Assembly: GCA_902826685.1 (NCBI GenBank)
Contig: CADEFT010000022.1
Location: 62,001-126,000 of the forward strand
Source: an uncultured Acidobacteriota bacterium
Lineage (GTDB): Bacteria; Acidobacteriota; Terriglobia; Bryobacterales; Bryobacteraceae
DNA: 64,000 bases
Direction: 5' to 3'
Under the pieces are notes generated by a model. The model did no database searches. It was not told the DNA's origin and worked only from the letters and a program-made list of their open reading frames with translations. The position numbers and the translations under genes were made by a program. Below, one piece after another: positions 53,653 through 63,600 of this stretch (the stretch's first letter is position 1; each line of letters starts with the position of its first letter).

Positions 53653-55020
53653 GTGCCTGCTCAAACCTTATCCCGGCGCCACTTCCTGGCGTCGATGCCT
53701 CTGGCCGCGGCGGCTCAAACACGCCGTACGCGGCAACCCAATATCCTGCTGGTGATGGCCGACGATTTCGGCTATGAATGTCTCGGCTGCAACGGCGGCA
53801 CGTCGTATAAGACTCCCAATCTCGACCGGTTGGCGGGCAGCGGCGTTCGCTTCACGCACGCCTACGCGCAGCCGCTTTGCACGCCGACGCGTGTGCAGTT
53901 GATGACCGGTCAACTGAACTTCCGCAACTACCGGGGCTTTGGCGTCATCGACCCCGAGGAGAAAACGTTCGGCCACATGATGCAGCGGGCCGGGTATCGC
54001 ACGGCGATCGCCGGCAAGTGGCAGTTTTACAGCTATGAATCGAAGGAATCGCCGCGCTACAAGGCGGGGATGAAACCGGAGGCGGGCGGCTTTCACGAGT
54101 ACCTGCTTTGGCACGATCTGCTGACCGAGGACAAGGGGTCGCGGTACGCCGATCCGATCCTGAATGAGAACGGCAAGCTGCGCCGCGACGCCAAGGGCAA
54201 GTACGGCCCGGACCTGGAACTCGATTTCCTGACGGGGTTCATGGATCGCAACAGGCAGTCGCCGTTTTTTGTCTACTATCCGATGACGCTGACCCATGGT
54301 CCGTTCAACGCCACGCCCAAGAGCGCGGACTGGGCGGCGGGGGACCGGCTGAAGGACGATCCCAAATACTACGCCGACATGGTGGAGTACATGGATTATT
54401 CGATGGGGCGCATTCTGAAGTATCTCGATTCGTCGGGACTGGCGGAGAATACGCTGCTGCTGTTCTATGGCGATAACGGTACGCCGCAGGAGATCGTTTC
54501 AAAGACGCGCACGCGTACGATTCGGGGCGGTAAAGGCAAGACGACGGACGCCGGGATGCACGTGCCGATGTTGGCGCGCTGGGCCGGCGTGACGGCGGAA
54601 GGCAAGACGTGCGCGGACCTGATCGATTCCACCGATTTTCTACCGACGATGATGGAGGCCACTGGCGCCAAATGGTTCGACAAGCGGCCGCTCGATGGGC
54701 GAAGCTTTCTGCCGCAGGTAAGAGGGCAGCGCGGGAACCCGCGCGATTGGGCCTTCGCGCACTACGATCCTCACCCTGGCTGCAAGGTGAACTATACGCC
54801 GACGCGGCTGGCCTGGGATCACCGGCACAAGCTTTACCTGGATGGCAAGTTCTATGACATCGAGAACGACTACCTTGAGCAGTCGCCCATTCCCACGGAG
54901 CGGGCGACGGAGGACCAGCGCGCCGCGCGGCGGAAGCTGCAGGCGGGTCTCGACCGGATGGCGGGCGTGAAGCCGCCGGTCTTCAACAAGTTCGAAACCG
55001 ACGGGCGTAAGGCGTATTGA
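53653..55020 (+). CDS. Tat-exported sulfatase
   Basis: A 455-residue type I sulfatase. The N-terminus SRRHFLASMPLAAAA is a twin-arginine signal. MADDFGYECLGCNGG holds the metal-binding Asp pair (37-38), and the formylglycine motif is LCTPTR with Cys76, so it needs a formylglycine-generating enzyme or anaerobic maturase encoded elsewhere. GKWQFYSYE, TLTHGPFNATP and FYGDNGTPQE are further family blocks. It would remove sulfate esters from polysaccharides or smaller compounds. GTG start. Confidence 0.93.
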   Translation: MPAQTLSRRHFLASMPLAAAAQTRRTRQPNILLVMADDFGYECLGCNGGTSYKTPNLDRLAGSGVRFTHAYAQPLCTPTRVQLMTGQLNFRNYRGFGVIDPEEKTFGHMMQRAGYRTAIAGKWQFYSYESKESPRYKAGMKPEAGGFHEYLLWHDLLTEDKGSRYADPILNENGKLRRDAKGKYGPDLELDFLTGFMDRNRQSPFFVYYPMTLTHGPFNATPKSADWAAGDRLKDDPKYYADMVEYMDYSMGRILKYLDSSGLAENTLLLFYGDNGTPQEIVSKTRTRTIRGGKGKTTDAGMHVPMLARWAGVTAEGKTCADLIDSTDFLPTMMEATGAKWFDKRPLDGRSFLPQVRGQRGNPRDWAFAHYDPHPGCKVNYTPTRLAWDHRHKLYLDGKFYDIENDYLEQSPIPTERATEDQRAARRKLQAGLDRMAGVKPPVFNKFETDGRKAY

Positions 55021-55064
55021 GAGGATTCTCGATAAGTTGGGCGCGCGAGAATCTGTACATCCGG

Positions 55065-55094
55065 TTGCGTTTTTGAACCGTTGTATCCTATAAC
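55065..55094 (+). promoter_or_regulatory. Possible sigma70 promoter for the small secreted protein
   Basis: TTGCGT and TATAAC are separated by 18 bases, in the 134-base gap upstream of the gene at 55155. Four and five of six bases match consensus. The predicted transcript would have a leader of about 50 bases. Confidence 0.35.
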
Positions 55095-55154
55095 AGTACT
55101 GATTGCTGTTGATTTGGCGATGCGCGCCAGAATTCAAAACGAAGGGATGCTGCT

Positions 55155-55463
55155 ATGAAGAAGGTTGCTGCTCTTGGATTTTTTGCCCTTTCTGCTTTCG
55201 CGGCGAGCTGGACCGGATACATCTCCGATGCTGGCTGCGCTGCCAAGCACGCCGATGGTTCGGAAAAATCGATCGGTTGCGTGAAGGCTTGTGTCACGAA
55301 GAAGGGCGCCGCTCCGGTGTTCGTCGTTGGCGACAAGGTTTATAAGATCGACGAAGCCAGCAAGGCGAAGGTGATGGACCATCTCGGTCATGAAGTGAAA
55401 GTCAGTGGCAAGCTGAAGGACGACACGGTCTCGATCAGCAAGGTCACGATGCCGAAGAAGTAG
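55155..55463 (+). CDS. Small secreted protein, common in Acidobacteriota
   Basis: A 102-residue protein with signal peptide MKKVAALGFFALSAFA. The mature part has three conserved-looking cysteines (TGYISDAGCAAKHAD, then IGCVKACVTKKGAAPVFV) followed by a beta-rich OB-like tail (VYKIDEASKAKVMDHLGHEV, VKVSGKLKDDTVSI). I recognise the pattern from many acidobacterial and planctomycete genomes, where it is annotated as hypothetical. Function unknown; metal or ligand binding by the cysteines is possible. Confidence 0.8.
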   Translation: MKKVAALGFFALSAFAASWTGYISDAGCAAKHADGSEKSIGCVKACVTKKGAAPVFVVGDKVYKIDEASKAKVMDHLGHEVKVSGKLKDDTVSISKVTMPKK

Positions 55464-55834
55464 TCCTGCTTTCGAAATCGAAGGTTCGCTGAAATGGCGC
55501 GGGCGGTGTGGAACCGTTCGCGCCATTCGTATTTGAGAGGACGCCCCGGGCTGGGTGTCCGGGGCGTGAGGGGCTATCGGAGCGGCGAGCTGGGACTCGC
55601 CGCCTAGGATGCGATAAGCCGGTTCCGGCTTATTTCAGATGACTATATAAGTGCAGTTGCCGGGCCAAACGGGCGGGTCCGTAAAATCAACTTCTTACGG
55701 CGTCTTCCGCGGCCAGTTCCTGCGTGCCATGCCCCAGGTGCGCGATCCGCCCCACCCGGCGCGGGCGTGGCCCTCCATCGTTCATAATGAAGGTTTTGGT
55801 CTTCAAACTTTCCAGGAGTCTTTTAAGGAAGCAA
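55464..55834 (+). other. 371-base intergenic region with four consecutive hairpins
   Basis: No credible protein-coding gene lies here. Four perfect inverted repeats follow one another: 55493-55527 (AATGGCGCG/CGCGCCATT, 17-base loop), 55541-55567 (ACGCCCCGG/CCGGGGCGT, 9-base loop), 55582-55603 (GCGGCGAG/CTCGCCGC, 6-base loop) and 55614-55633 (ATAAGCCGG/CCGGCTTAT, 2-base loop). The rest (55634-55834) leads into icd, with AAGGAAG just before its ATG. Confidence 0.7.
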
Positions 55835-57049
55835 ATGGCAAAAATCAAGGTGAAGAATCCGGTCGTCGAAATGGACGGCGACGAGATGACGCGCATTATC
55901 TGGCAATGGATCCGGGAGCGCCTCATCCTTCCCTATCTCGATATCGATCTGAAGTATTACGACCTGTCGGTTCAGAAGCGGGACGAAACCAACGATCAGA
56001 TTACGATCGATTCGGCCAACGCGGCGAAGCAATACGGAGTCGCGGTGAAGTGCGCCACCATCACCCCCGACGAAGCGCGAGTCAAGGAATTCAGTCTCAA
56101 GCAAATGTGGCGGAGCCCCAACGGCACGATTCGCAACATCCTCGACGGCACGATTTTCCGCGAGCCCATCATCTGCCAGAACGTGCCGCGGATCGTGCCT
56201 CATTGGGACAAGCCCGTGGTGGTGGCGCGCCACGGTTTCGGCGATCAGTACCGCGCGCAGGATTTTCAGTTTCCCGGCGCCGGCACCTTGAAGATCAGCT
56301 TTACGCCGGCCGACGGCGGCCCCGCCATCGAGCGCGAGATTATCAAGACCAACGGACCGGGCATCGCCATGGGCATGTTCAATCTCGACAGCTCCATCGC
56401 CGGCTTTGCGCGCGCCTGCTTCAACTATGCGCTGGGGCGGAATTACCCTGTGTACCTGTCGTCGAAAAATACGATTCTGAAGGCGTATGACGGCCGGTTT
56501 AAGAACCTGTTCCAGGAGGTCTTCGACGCCGAGTTCAAGGCCGCCTTCGAAGGCAAGGGGCTGACCTATGAGCATCGCCTCATCGACGACATGGTGGCTT
56601 CGAATCTCAAGTGGAACGGCGGCTACCTGTGGGCGTGCAAGAATTACGACGGCGACGTGCAGTCCGACACGGTGGCGCAGGGCTATGGGTCGCTGGGCCT
56701 GATGACGTCGGTTCTGATGTCGCCCGACGGCAAGACGATCGAGGCGGAGGCGGCCCACGGCACGGTGACGCGCCATTACCGGATGCATCAGCAGGGCAAG
56801 CCGACTTCCACCAATCCCATCGCGTCGATTTACGCCTGGACGCGCGGACTGCAATATCGCGGCCGCATGGACGGCACGCCGGAGGTGGTGGGCTTTGCCG
56901 ATACGCTCGAAAAGGTGTGCGTCGACGTGGTTGAGTCGGGCCGCATGACCAAGGATCTGGCGGTGCTGATCCGGCCCGATCATCCGTACCTCGGGACCGA
57001 GGAGTTCATGGGCGCCATCGACGCGGAATTGCGTAAACGAATCGGGTAG
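55835..57049 (+). CDS. icd: NADP-dependent isocitrate dehydrogenase, eukaryotic-like type
   Basis: A 404-residue homodimeric isocitrate dehydrogenase (oxidative decarboxylation to 2-oxoglutarate, TCA cycle). [18 protein letters not shown] at the N-terminus is typical of the eukaryotic-like subfamily rather than the E. coli type. Further blocks are [38 protein letters not shown] and [15 protein letters not shown] start at 55835 because the family begins at MAKIKVKNP and AAGGAAG precedes it; the frame is open further upstream without similarity. It ends 4 bases before glnE. Confidence 0.96.
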   Translation: MAKIKVKNPVVEMDGDEMTRIIWQWIRERLILPYLDIDLKYYDLSVQKRDETNDQITIDSANAAKQYGVAVKCATITPDEARVKEFSLKQMWRSPNGTIRNILDGTIFREPIICQNVPRIVPHWDKPVVVARHGFGDQYRAQDFQFPGAGTLKISFTPADGGPAIEREIIKTNGPGIAMGMFNLDSSIAGFARACFNYALGRNYPVYLSSKNTILKAYDGRFKNLFQEVFDAEFKAAFEGKGLTYEHRLIDDMVASNLKWNGGYLWACKNYDGDVQSDTVAQGYGSLGLMTSVLMSPDGKTIEAEAAHGTVTRHYRMHQQGKPTSTNPIASIYAWTRGLQYRGRMDGTPEVVGFADTLEKVCVDVVESGRMTKDLAVLIRPDHPYLGTEEFMGAIDAELRKRIG

Positions 57050-57053
57050 GGAA

Positions 57054-59888
57054 GTGCTCTCGACCGAGCTTGCCTCGTTTCGCAATCCGGACCGGGCACT
57101 GGCGAACTCCGTTTCCCTTGCGCGTGGCATGCCGGAGGAACTTTCCTCGCGGCTCCTTTCCCTGGCAGCCTCGTCGGCCGATCCCGACGGGGCTCTGCAG
57201 GCGGTGGTGCGGTTGCGCTCCGACAAGGCTTTGGCTTTCCGGCGCATCAGCTCAAACCCGGCGCTGCTTTCGCCGCTGGTCACCGTGTTCGCGCACAGCC
57301 GGTTTCTGACGCAGGAGATTCTGCAGGAGCCGGAATGGATCGAAGACGTGGTGCTGGGCGGCGACCTGCATACCCAGTTGAGCGTGGAGCAACTGGAGCG
57401 GCGGCTGCGTTCGTTCGTCGATGAGCGCGGCGAAGGGGAGCCGGCGGCGCTGCCGGTGGCGCAGTTCCGGCGGCGGCAGACGATGAGGATCCTGCTGCGC
57501 GACGTTTCGGGCTTCGCCACGCTGGCCGAAACGACGGGCGAGCTATCGAATCTCGCCGACGCCATCCTCAACGTGACCTATGAGCATATCCGCGCGGAGC
57601 TGGTGAACAAGCACGGCACGCCGCAGTATGAAGACGAGGGCGGCCGCCTTTGCGAGTGCGAGCTGAGTGTGATCGCGCTCGGCAAGCTTGGCGGCCGGGA
57701 GCTGAACTATTCTTCCGATATCGACCTGATGTTCGTCTATTCGGCGAACGGGGAAACGAGCGGTCCGCGCAGGATCAGCAACAAGGAATTCTTCATTCGC
57801 CTCGCGCACCTCTTTACGGGACGGCTATCGACCTACACGGCCGAAGGCGCCTGCTATCGCGTGGATCTTCGCCTGCGGCCCGAAGGCACGCATGGCGAAA
57901 TGTGCCTGCCGGTGGAGGGCGCGCGGCAGTATTACCGCACACGCGGGCGCGACTGGGAACTGCAGATGCTCATCAAGGCGCGCGTGGCGGCGGGCGGCGC
58001 CGGGCCGGGCCGCGAACTGCTGGAATTCGTCGAGCCCCTGATCTATTCCACTTCACTCGATTTTTCGGCGATCGAGGCGGTCTCGGAATCGCGGGAGCGG
58101 ATTCAGGAAAAGCTGCAGCAGAGGCGGGGCGAGACCGGCGAGGTGGACGTCAAGCTGACGCGCGGCGGCATTCGCGATATCGAGTTTCTGGCGCAGTGTC
58201 TGCAGCGGATGCACGGCGGGCGCGAGCCCTGGGTACGGCACGGCGGTACGTTGTTGGCGTTATCGCGGCTGCGCGACAAGAGCCTGCTGTCGAGCCTGGA
58301 ATACTCGCGGCTCGCTTCGGCATATGAGTTCCTGAGAAACGTCGAACACCGGCTGCAGATCGAGGACGACCGGCAGACGCACGTGCTGCCGCAGGAGTCT
58401 GAAAGACTGGGTCTGCTGGCGCGGCGGATGCCGGCCGAGCCGGGCGGCGGCGCTTCCCATGAGCGATTGACGGCGCGGCTGAAGGGACACTTTGAGAACG
58501 TGCGCGAGATTTACGATCGCGTCGTTTATCAGGGCCGGCCCGGAGCGGAGGCACGTACGCGGGAGGCCGCCACGGCAACGCCGGGCTATCTGGAACAGAA
58601 GGCGCCGCGCCTGGCCGCCGCGATGGACCGGGCGCGGCCGGCTCGCGTGTTCAAAACGATCGAGCGGTTCCTGGAACGGCTGACGCCGCGGGAGGAGTGG
58701 CTGCGCAGGCTCGACGGCGACGAAGAACTGGCAGGCCACCTGGTGGATGTCTTCGAGCACAGCCCCTACCTGGCCGATCAATTGACGCGCTTCCCGGAAC
58801 TGCTGGAGGAACTGCCGCCGCCGGGCGAGGTGGCGTTTGGCGCGATCGAGGATGCCAACGAACTGCGGCGGCTTTACCGGCGGCAGATGTTCCTCATCCA
58901 ATGGGAAAGCGTCTGCCAGCCGGCGCCCGTGTTCAGGACTCTGGAGCGGACGTCGGCGCTGGCGGAGACGGCGATTCAGGCGGCCTATGCAATCGCCGTG
59001 AACGAAGTAATGGGTTCGCATCCGCCGGAGACGCCCGGCTACGCGCCCGGGGAACAGATGATGGTGGTGGCGCTTGGGCGGCTGGGCATGCGGGAGTTCG
59101 ATCTGTCTTCCGACGCCGACCTAATCTTTGTATTGCCGGATGCCGATGCCGCCGAGAGCCAGTTTTGGACGCGTGTGGCGACCAAGCTGATCGAGCGGCT
59201 GACGGCGCACACGCGCGAGGGCTCGCTGTTCGCCGTCGATACGCGGTTGCGTCCCAACGGACGGGCCGGGCAACTGGTGCAACTGGAGAGCGCCTACAAG
59301 GATTACTTCTCGTCCCGCGCCGAAGCATGGGAAGGCATCACGTACATGAAGGCGCGCGCGGTGGCCGGCAATCTGGAGCACTGCACGCGGTTTCTGAATA
59401 AGCTGCAGGATCTGGACTGGAGGCGCTACGGCCAAAGCGCCCGCTCTCAACAGCAACTGCGCCAGATGCGGCTGCGGATCGAGAAGGAGCAGGGCGGGGA
59501 ACAGTCGTTGAAGGAAGGGCGCGGCGGTTACTACGACATCGACTTTTCGCTGATGTATCTTCGTCTCAAGGGGGCCGGGATTTTTTTCAAGGCGCTCAAT
59601 ACGCCGGAGCGGATCGACGTCATCGAGCAGATGGGACACCTCGAGCGGGCCGATGCCGATTTTCTCAGGGACGCGGCTGTGTTCTATCGCGCGCTCGATC
59701 ACGGATTGCGGCTGCTCACCGGTCACGCGGAAGGCCATTTGCCGAAAGCGCCGGCTCAGTTGGAAATGCTCGAATCGCTGGTGTCGCGGTGGACTCCGGA
59801 GCGGCTGCACGATCAACCGCTCGAGACCGAGTTGGCACAGATTCAGAAGCGCACCCGGGAATACTTCGACCGGTTATTCGCCGAATGA
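57054..59888 (+). CDS. glnE: Bifunctional glutamine synthetase adenylyltransferase/deadenylase
   Basis: A 944-residue enzyme that adds and removes AMP on glutamine synthetase in response to PII and glutamine. It has two nucleotidyltransferase domains: the first with LGKLGGRELNYSSDIDLMFV (about 209-228), the second with ALGRLGMREFDLSSDADLIF (about 671-690). Each is followed by a helical domain. Full family length. The start is a GTG 4 bases after icd, which supplies 2-oxoglutarate, the carbon signal sensed by PII. No glnA or glnB in the window. It overlaps the next gene by ATGA. Confidence 0.95.
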   Translation: MLSTELASFRNPDRALANSVSLARGMPEELSSRLLSLAASSADPDGALQAVVRLRSDKALAFRRISSNPALLSPLVTVFAHSRFLTQEILQEPEWIEDVVLGGDLHTQLSVEQLERRLRSFVDERGEGEPAALPVAQFRRRQTMRILLRDVSGFATLAETTGELSNLADAILNVTYEHIRAELVNKHGTPQYEDEGGRLCECELSVIALGKLGGRELNYSSDIDLMFVYSANGETSGPRRISNKEFFIRLAHLFTGRLSTYTAEGACYRVDLRLRPEGTHGEMCLPVEGARQYYRTRGRDWELQMLIKARVAAGGAGPGRELLEFVEPLIYSTSLDFSAIEAVSESRERIQEKLQQRRGETGEVDVKLTRGGIRDIEFLAQCLQRMHGGREPWVRHGGTLLALSRLRDKSLLSSLEYSRLASAYEFLRNVEHRLQIEDDRQTHVLPQESERLGLLARRMPAEPGGGASHERLTARLKGHFENVREIYDRVVYQGRPGAEARTREAATATPGYLEQKAPRLAAAMDRARPARVFKTIERFLERLTPREEWLRRLDGDEELAGHLVDVFEHSPYLADQLTRFPELLEELPPPGEVAFGAIEDANELRRLYRRQMFLIQWESVCQPAPVFRTLERTSALAETAIQAAYAIAVNEVMGSHPPETPGYAPGEQMMVVALGRLGMREFDLSSDADLIFVLPDADAAESQFWTRVATKLIERLTAHTREGSLFAVDTRLRPNGRAGQLVQLESAYKDYFSSRAEAWEGITYMKARAVAGNLEHCTRFLNKLQDLDWRRYGQSARSQQQLRQMRLRIEKEQGGEQSLKEGRGGYYDIDFSLMYLRLKGAGIFFKALNTPERIDVIEQMGHLERADADFLRDAAVFYRALDHGLRLLTGHAEGHLPKAPAQLEMLESLVSRWTPERLHDQPLETELAQIQKRTREYFDRLFAE

Positions 59889-60688
59889 CCGCGTTTTTGA
59901 GTCTTCTGGCGCTGACGGCCGCCGCGATGACGCCGCTCGAGGAAACGTTCGACCGGATGTATCGCCACGATTTCCCGGGCGCGTTGACCGTGGTGCAAGG
60001 CTACATCGCCAGGCAGCCCTCCGACCCGCTGGGGCATACCGTGAAAGCGTCGGCGCACCTGTTCGCCGAACTGGCCCGCCTGCGGATTCTCGAAAGCGAG
60101 TTCTTCAAGAGCGACGAGAAAATTGCGAGCCAGGCGAAGGCGGTTCCCGACGCGGCGGTGCGAGGCCTGTTGTTTGAATCGCTCGAATCGGCTCGCGCCA
60201 TCGCGCGCAAGCAGTTGGAGTCGAAACCGTCGGACACCAATGCCCTGTTCGCGCTGTGCCTGTCGGCGGGCATTGAAACCGACTACCTGGCGTTGATCGA
60301 AAAGAAGCAGATCCGCAGCCTGCGGCACGCCCGGGAATCGCAGACCTGGGCGGTGAAGCTGCTGGCGGTGGATCCGGCGTTTCACGACGCCTATCTCACC
60401 ACGGGCCTGAGCGAATACCTGCTTGGCAGCGTGCCGTTTTTTGTGCGCTGGTTTCTCAAATTCGAGCAGACCGAGGGCAGCAAGGAAGCGGCGGTGCGGA
60501 ACCTGGAGAAAGTGGCGGCATCGGGCCGCTACCTGAAGCCATTCGCCCAGGTGCTGCTGGCGATCGTGCACCTGAGGGAGAAGCGGCCGGCGGAGGCGCA
60601 GAAGCTGCTGGCCGGCCTGGCGGCGGCTTACCCGGAGAATCCATTGTTTCGCCGTGAGCTTGAAAAGCTCAAGCGCGCCTACCAGTAG
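59885..60688 (+). CDS. Exported TPR-like protein
   Basis: A 267-residue protein. Its ATG overlaps the glnE stop (ATGA), and MTAFLSLLALTAAAM is a signal-like start. The rest is alpha-helical with TPR-like units (FDRMYRHDFPGALTVVQGYI, EAQKLLAGLAAAYPENPLFR). No enzyme motif is visible. It may be transcribed with icd and glnE, although its location (periplasm) suggests an unrelated task. Its last 10 bases overlap the convergent TonB-dependent receptor gene. Confidence 0.75.
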   Translation: MTAFLSLLALTAAAMTPLEETFDRMYRHDFPGALTVVQGYIARQPSDPLGHTVKASAHLFAELARLRILESEFFKSDEKIASQAKAVPDAAVRGLLFESLESARAIARKQLESKPSDTNALFALCLSAGIETDYLALIEKKQIRSLRHARESQTWAVKLLAVDPAFHDAYLTTGLSEYLLGSVPFFVRWFLKFEQTEGSKEAAVRNLEKVAASGRYLKPFAQVLLAIVHLREKRPAEAQKLLAGLAAAYPENPLFRRELEKLKRAYQ

Positions 60689-63600
60689 ATCTTCGCCGCC
60701 ACCTGCATGCGCCGCGGATCGTTGAGGATGTCCTGGTTTCCGGTCAGCCGGCCGAAGTTCGGATTGGTGAGGCCGTTGGGGCCGGTGCCGAAGCGCACGC
60801 GATTAAACAGGTTGAACGCTTCCCAGCGGAAGTTCAGCCGCACCTTCTCGGTGATGGGGAAGGTCTTGGCGAAAGAGAAGTTTTCGGTGTAGCTGGGGAA
60901 CAGGCGCAGCCTGGGGTTGAAACGCGTGGCATTGCCCAGCCGGTCCTGCGGCTGAGTGCCGAAGAACGAGGCGGGCTGGAAGAACCGGTCGTTCTGCGGA
61001 TCGAAGGTATTGGCGGGCGCGCCGCCCCATCCGTCGTAGCCGGCGACCGTGGCGCGGTTGCTGCCATTGAAAATCGGGAAGCCGACGGCCGCGCCAAGAC
61101 CGACGGGCAGACCGTTGGAATAGAGATGGATGGCGCCGATCCGCCAGTCGCCCACCAGGTAGTTGAGCAGGCCGCTGCGGCTTGCATACCGTTTGCCTTT
61201 GCCGAAAGGCAGCTCATAGAGATAGCTGAGCTTGAAGTTGTGGGTGACATCGAACTGGCCGATCGACTTTTCGAGCCGGCGGTTGTAGTGATCGAGCGAG
61301 GACGCGCCGGGCCAGTAGGAATCGGAATCGGTCAGAAGCTTCGAAAGAACATAAGAGGTCTGGAAGGTGAGCCCGCCCGAGGTGCGCTTGTCGAGGCGCA
61401 GCATCATGGCGTGATAGCTGGAGTGGCCCGAGTGATCGCCGCCGCCTGAAGCCGTGTCGATATTCTGATACTGCGGAAATGGGCGCAGCGACTGGGCCAC
61501 GGTACTGTTGAAGCTGGAAAACGGCCTGCCGAGCCCCGCCGACACCGCCGCCGCGCTGTTGATGTTGCTGTTCATCAGCTCGCGGCCGTAGCGCTGGAAG
61601 AAGCTGAACGGTACCTGGTTGTACTGCAAATTCTGGCTTTGGAGCGCCGAACCGGCCAGCCCGTTGTACGCCGCCTCCACCAGGAAGTTCTTCGGCATCT
61701 GGCGCTGGATGGAGAGCGTCCAGGTGTCGTTGACGGGCGGCTTGGTCGCCTCGCTGCCCTGCCACCACGGGATGTTGTTGCCGTTGGCGAAAGAAGGATT
61801 GATAAAGGGCGGCACCGGATAGGCCGGGAAGCCCGCGCTGAACTGGTAAGCGGGTTCGATGCCGGAGCTGAAGTTCACCGCATCGAAGATCTGCACGTGG
61901 CCCAGGAAGTGCGTGGAGCCGGTCACGGTGGTGATGGCGCCATAGGATCGCGAGTAAGCCGAGCGGACCACCGTCTTGTCGTTCAGGCTGAGCGCCAGGC
62001 CGATGTGCGGGCCGAAGTTGCGGTAGTTGGCTCCGGCGAGCGAGCGCGACCCTTCGGCACCGGGGTAGCCGCCGGCGAAGATCAAGGCTCCGGGCCGGTT
62101 GTCGGCGGCCGGGTTGGGGCGCGTGGGCGAGAAATCGCTCCAGCGGTCTTTCGATTCCACCGGCGGAAGGGTAGTCTCCCAGCGCAGACCGAGGTTCAAG
62201 GTCAGACGGCGCGACAAACGGAAATCGTCCTGTGCGAACCCGGCGAAATACGGCCATTGCTGGCTGATGAAGCGCACGGTGTGGATTTGCCCGTTGTTGG
62301 CTTGCCCAAGAAGAAAACTGGCAAAGCTGCTGCCGCCCGCCAGGTTGAAATTGGTTTCGCCGGGAATGCCCGTGCCGGCGAAGCTGAAATTGGAAAAGCC
62401 GGCGTCCCACTGCTGGCCGAAGCCGTTGTAGTGATTGCGTTGAAACATGCCGCCGAACTTGAAAGTGTGTTTGCCCTTGATCCAGGTGAGGTCGTTGTGG
62501 AAGGCGTAGACCGTGTTTTCCGAACCGTTGTTGGACGTACCGCCCCACTGCGTGTATTCGCTGAAGCCGACCGACGACAGGTTGTTATCGCAGATAGGCA
62601 CGTTCTGCAGGCAGAACTTATTCTGCCAGCCGCCGATCAGCTCGTTGGGCGAGTAATGCGATTCGCGCCAGTTGTTGCCGCCGGCATAGAACCGGTTGAG
62701 CAGCGTGGGGCGAATGGTCCAGTCCCAGCTCAGGCGGTAAATGTCGGAAAGATTCCGCGAGTCGTTGTAACCGGTGTAAAAACCCGGAAGCTGGTTGGGC
62801 GCACCGAAGGCGCCGGGGTTCTTATAGATGCGGTGATAGCCGAAGAATCCCGAGAGGCGGTGCTTTTCGTTGAAGATGTGGTCGCCTTTAATATCGAACT
62901 TGGTCCACGGGTTCAGCTCCACGCCTTGGGTGATGAGGAAGTTCGACCGCACGTAATCGCTGGTGCCGGGGCGGGCGCCGTTATTGGGCTTCAGCACGCC
63001 GCCGGGTCCGGACTGATAGACGTTCATCAGTTTGACGGCATTCGAATCGAAGCGCGCCGAAGGAACCTGATTGTTGGCGAACGGCTGGCGCGTCCGGCGG
63101 TCGGCGCTGAGGGTGGCCGGATCATAGATGGTAATGCGGTTTCCGCCGGCATTGACCCAGTTGGAAAAGTCGCCGCGGTACATTTCTTCGGTGGGCACGC
63201 TGGCCGACGTGGTGGCCGAGCCTACGCGATTGCGGAAGCCTTCATAGGCGGCGAAGAAGAACGTCTTGTTGCGGCCGTTAAAGACTTTCGGGATATAAAC
63301 GGGACCGCCCGCCGAGGCGCCGAAGTTGTGCTGTTTGTAGACGCCGCGCTGGCGTTCGAAGAAGCGGCGCGCATCGAGTTTATCGTTGCGCAGAAACTCG
63401 TAAGCCGAGCCGTGAAAATCGTTGGTGCCGCTCTTGGTGACGAAGCTCATCAAACCGCCGGCGGCATGGCCGTACTCGGCCTTAAAGCCGTTGGAATCGA
63501 CGGTGAACTCGGTGATCATCTCAAGCGAGGGCGCATTATAGGAAATCCACGACGTCTGCAGGGCGCGTGTGGTCGCCGCCGATACGCCGTCGAGGGTGAT

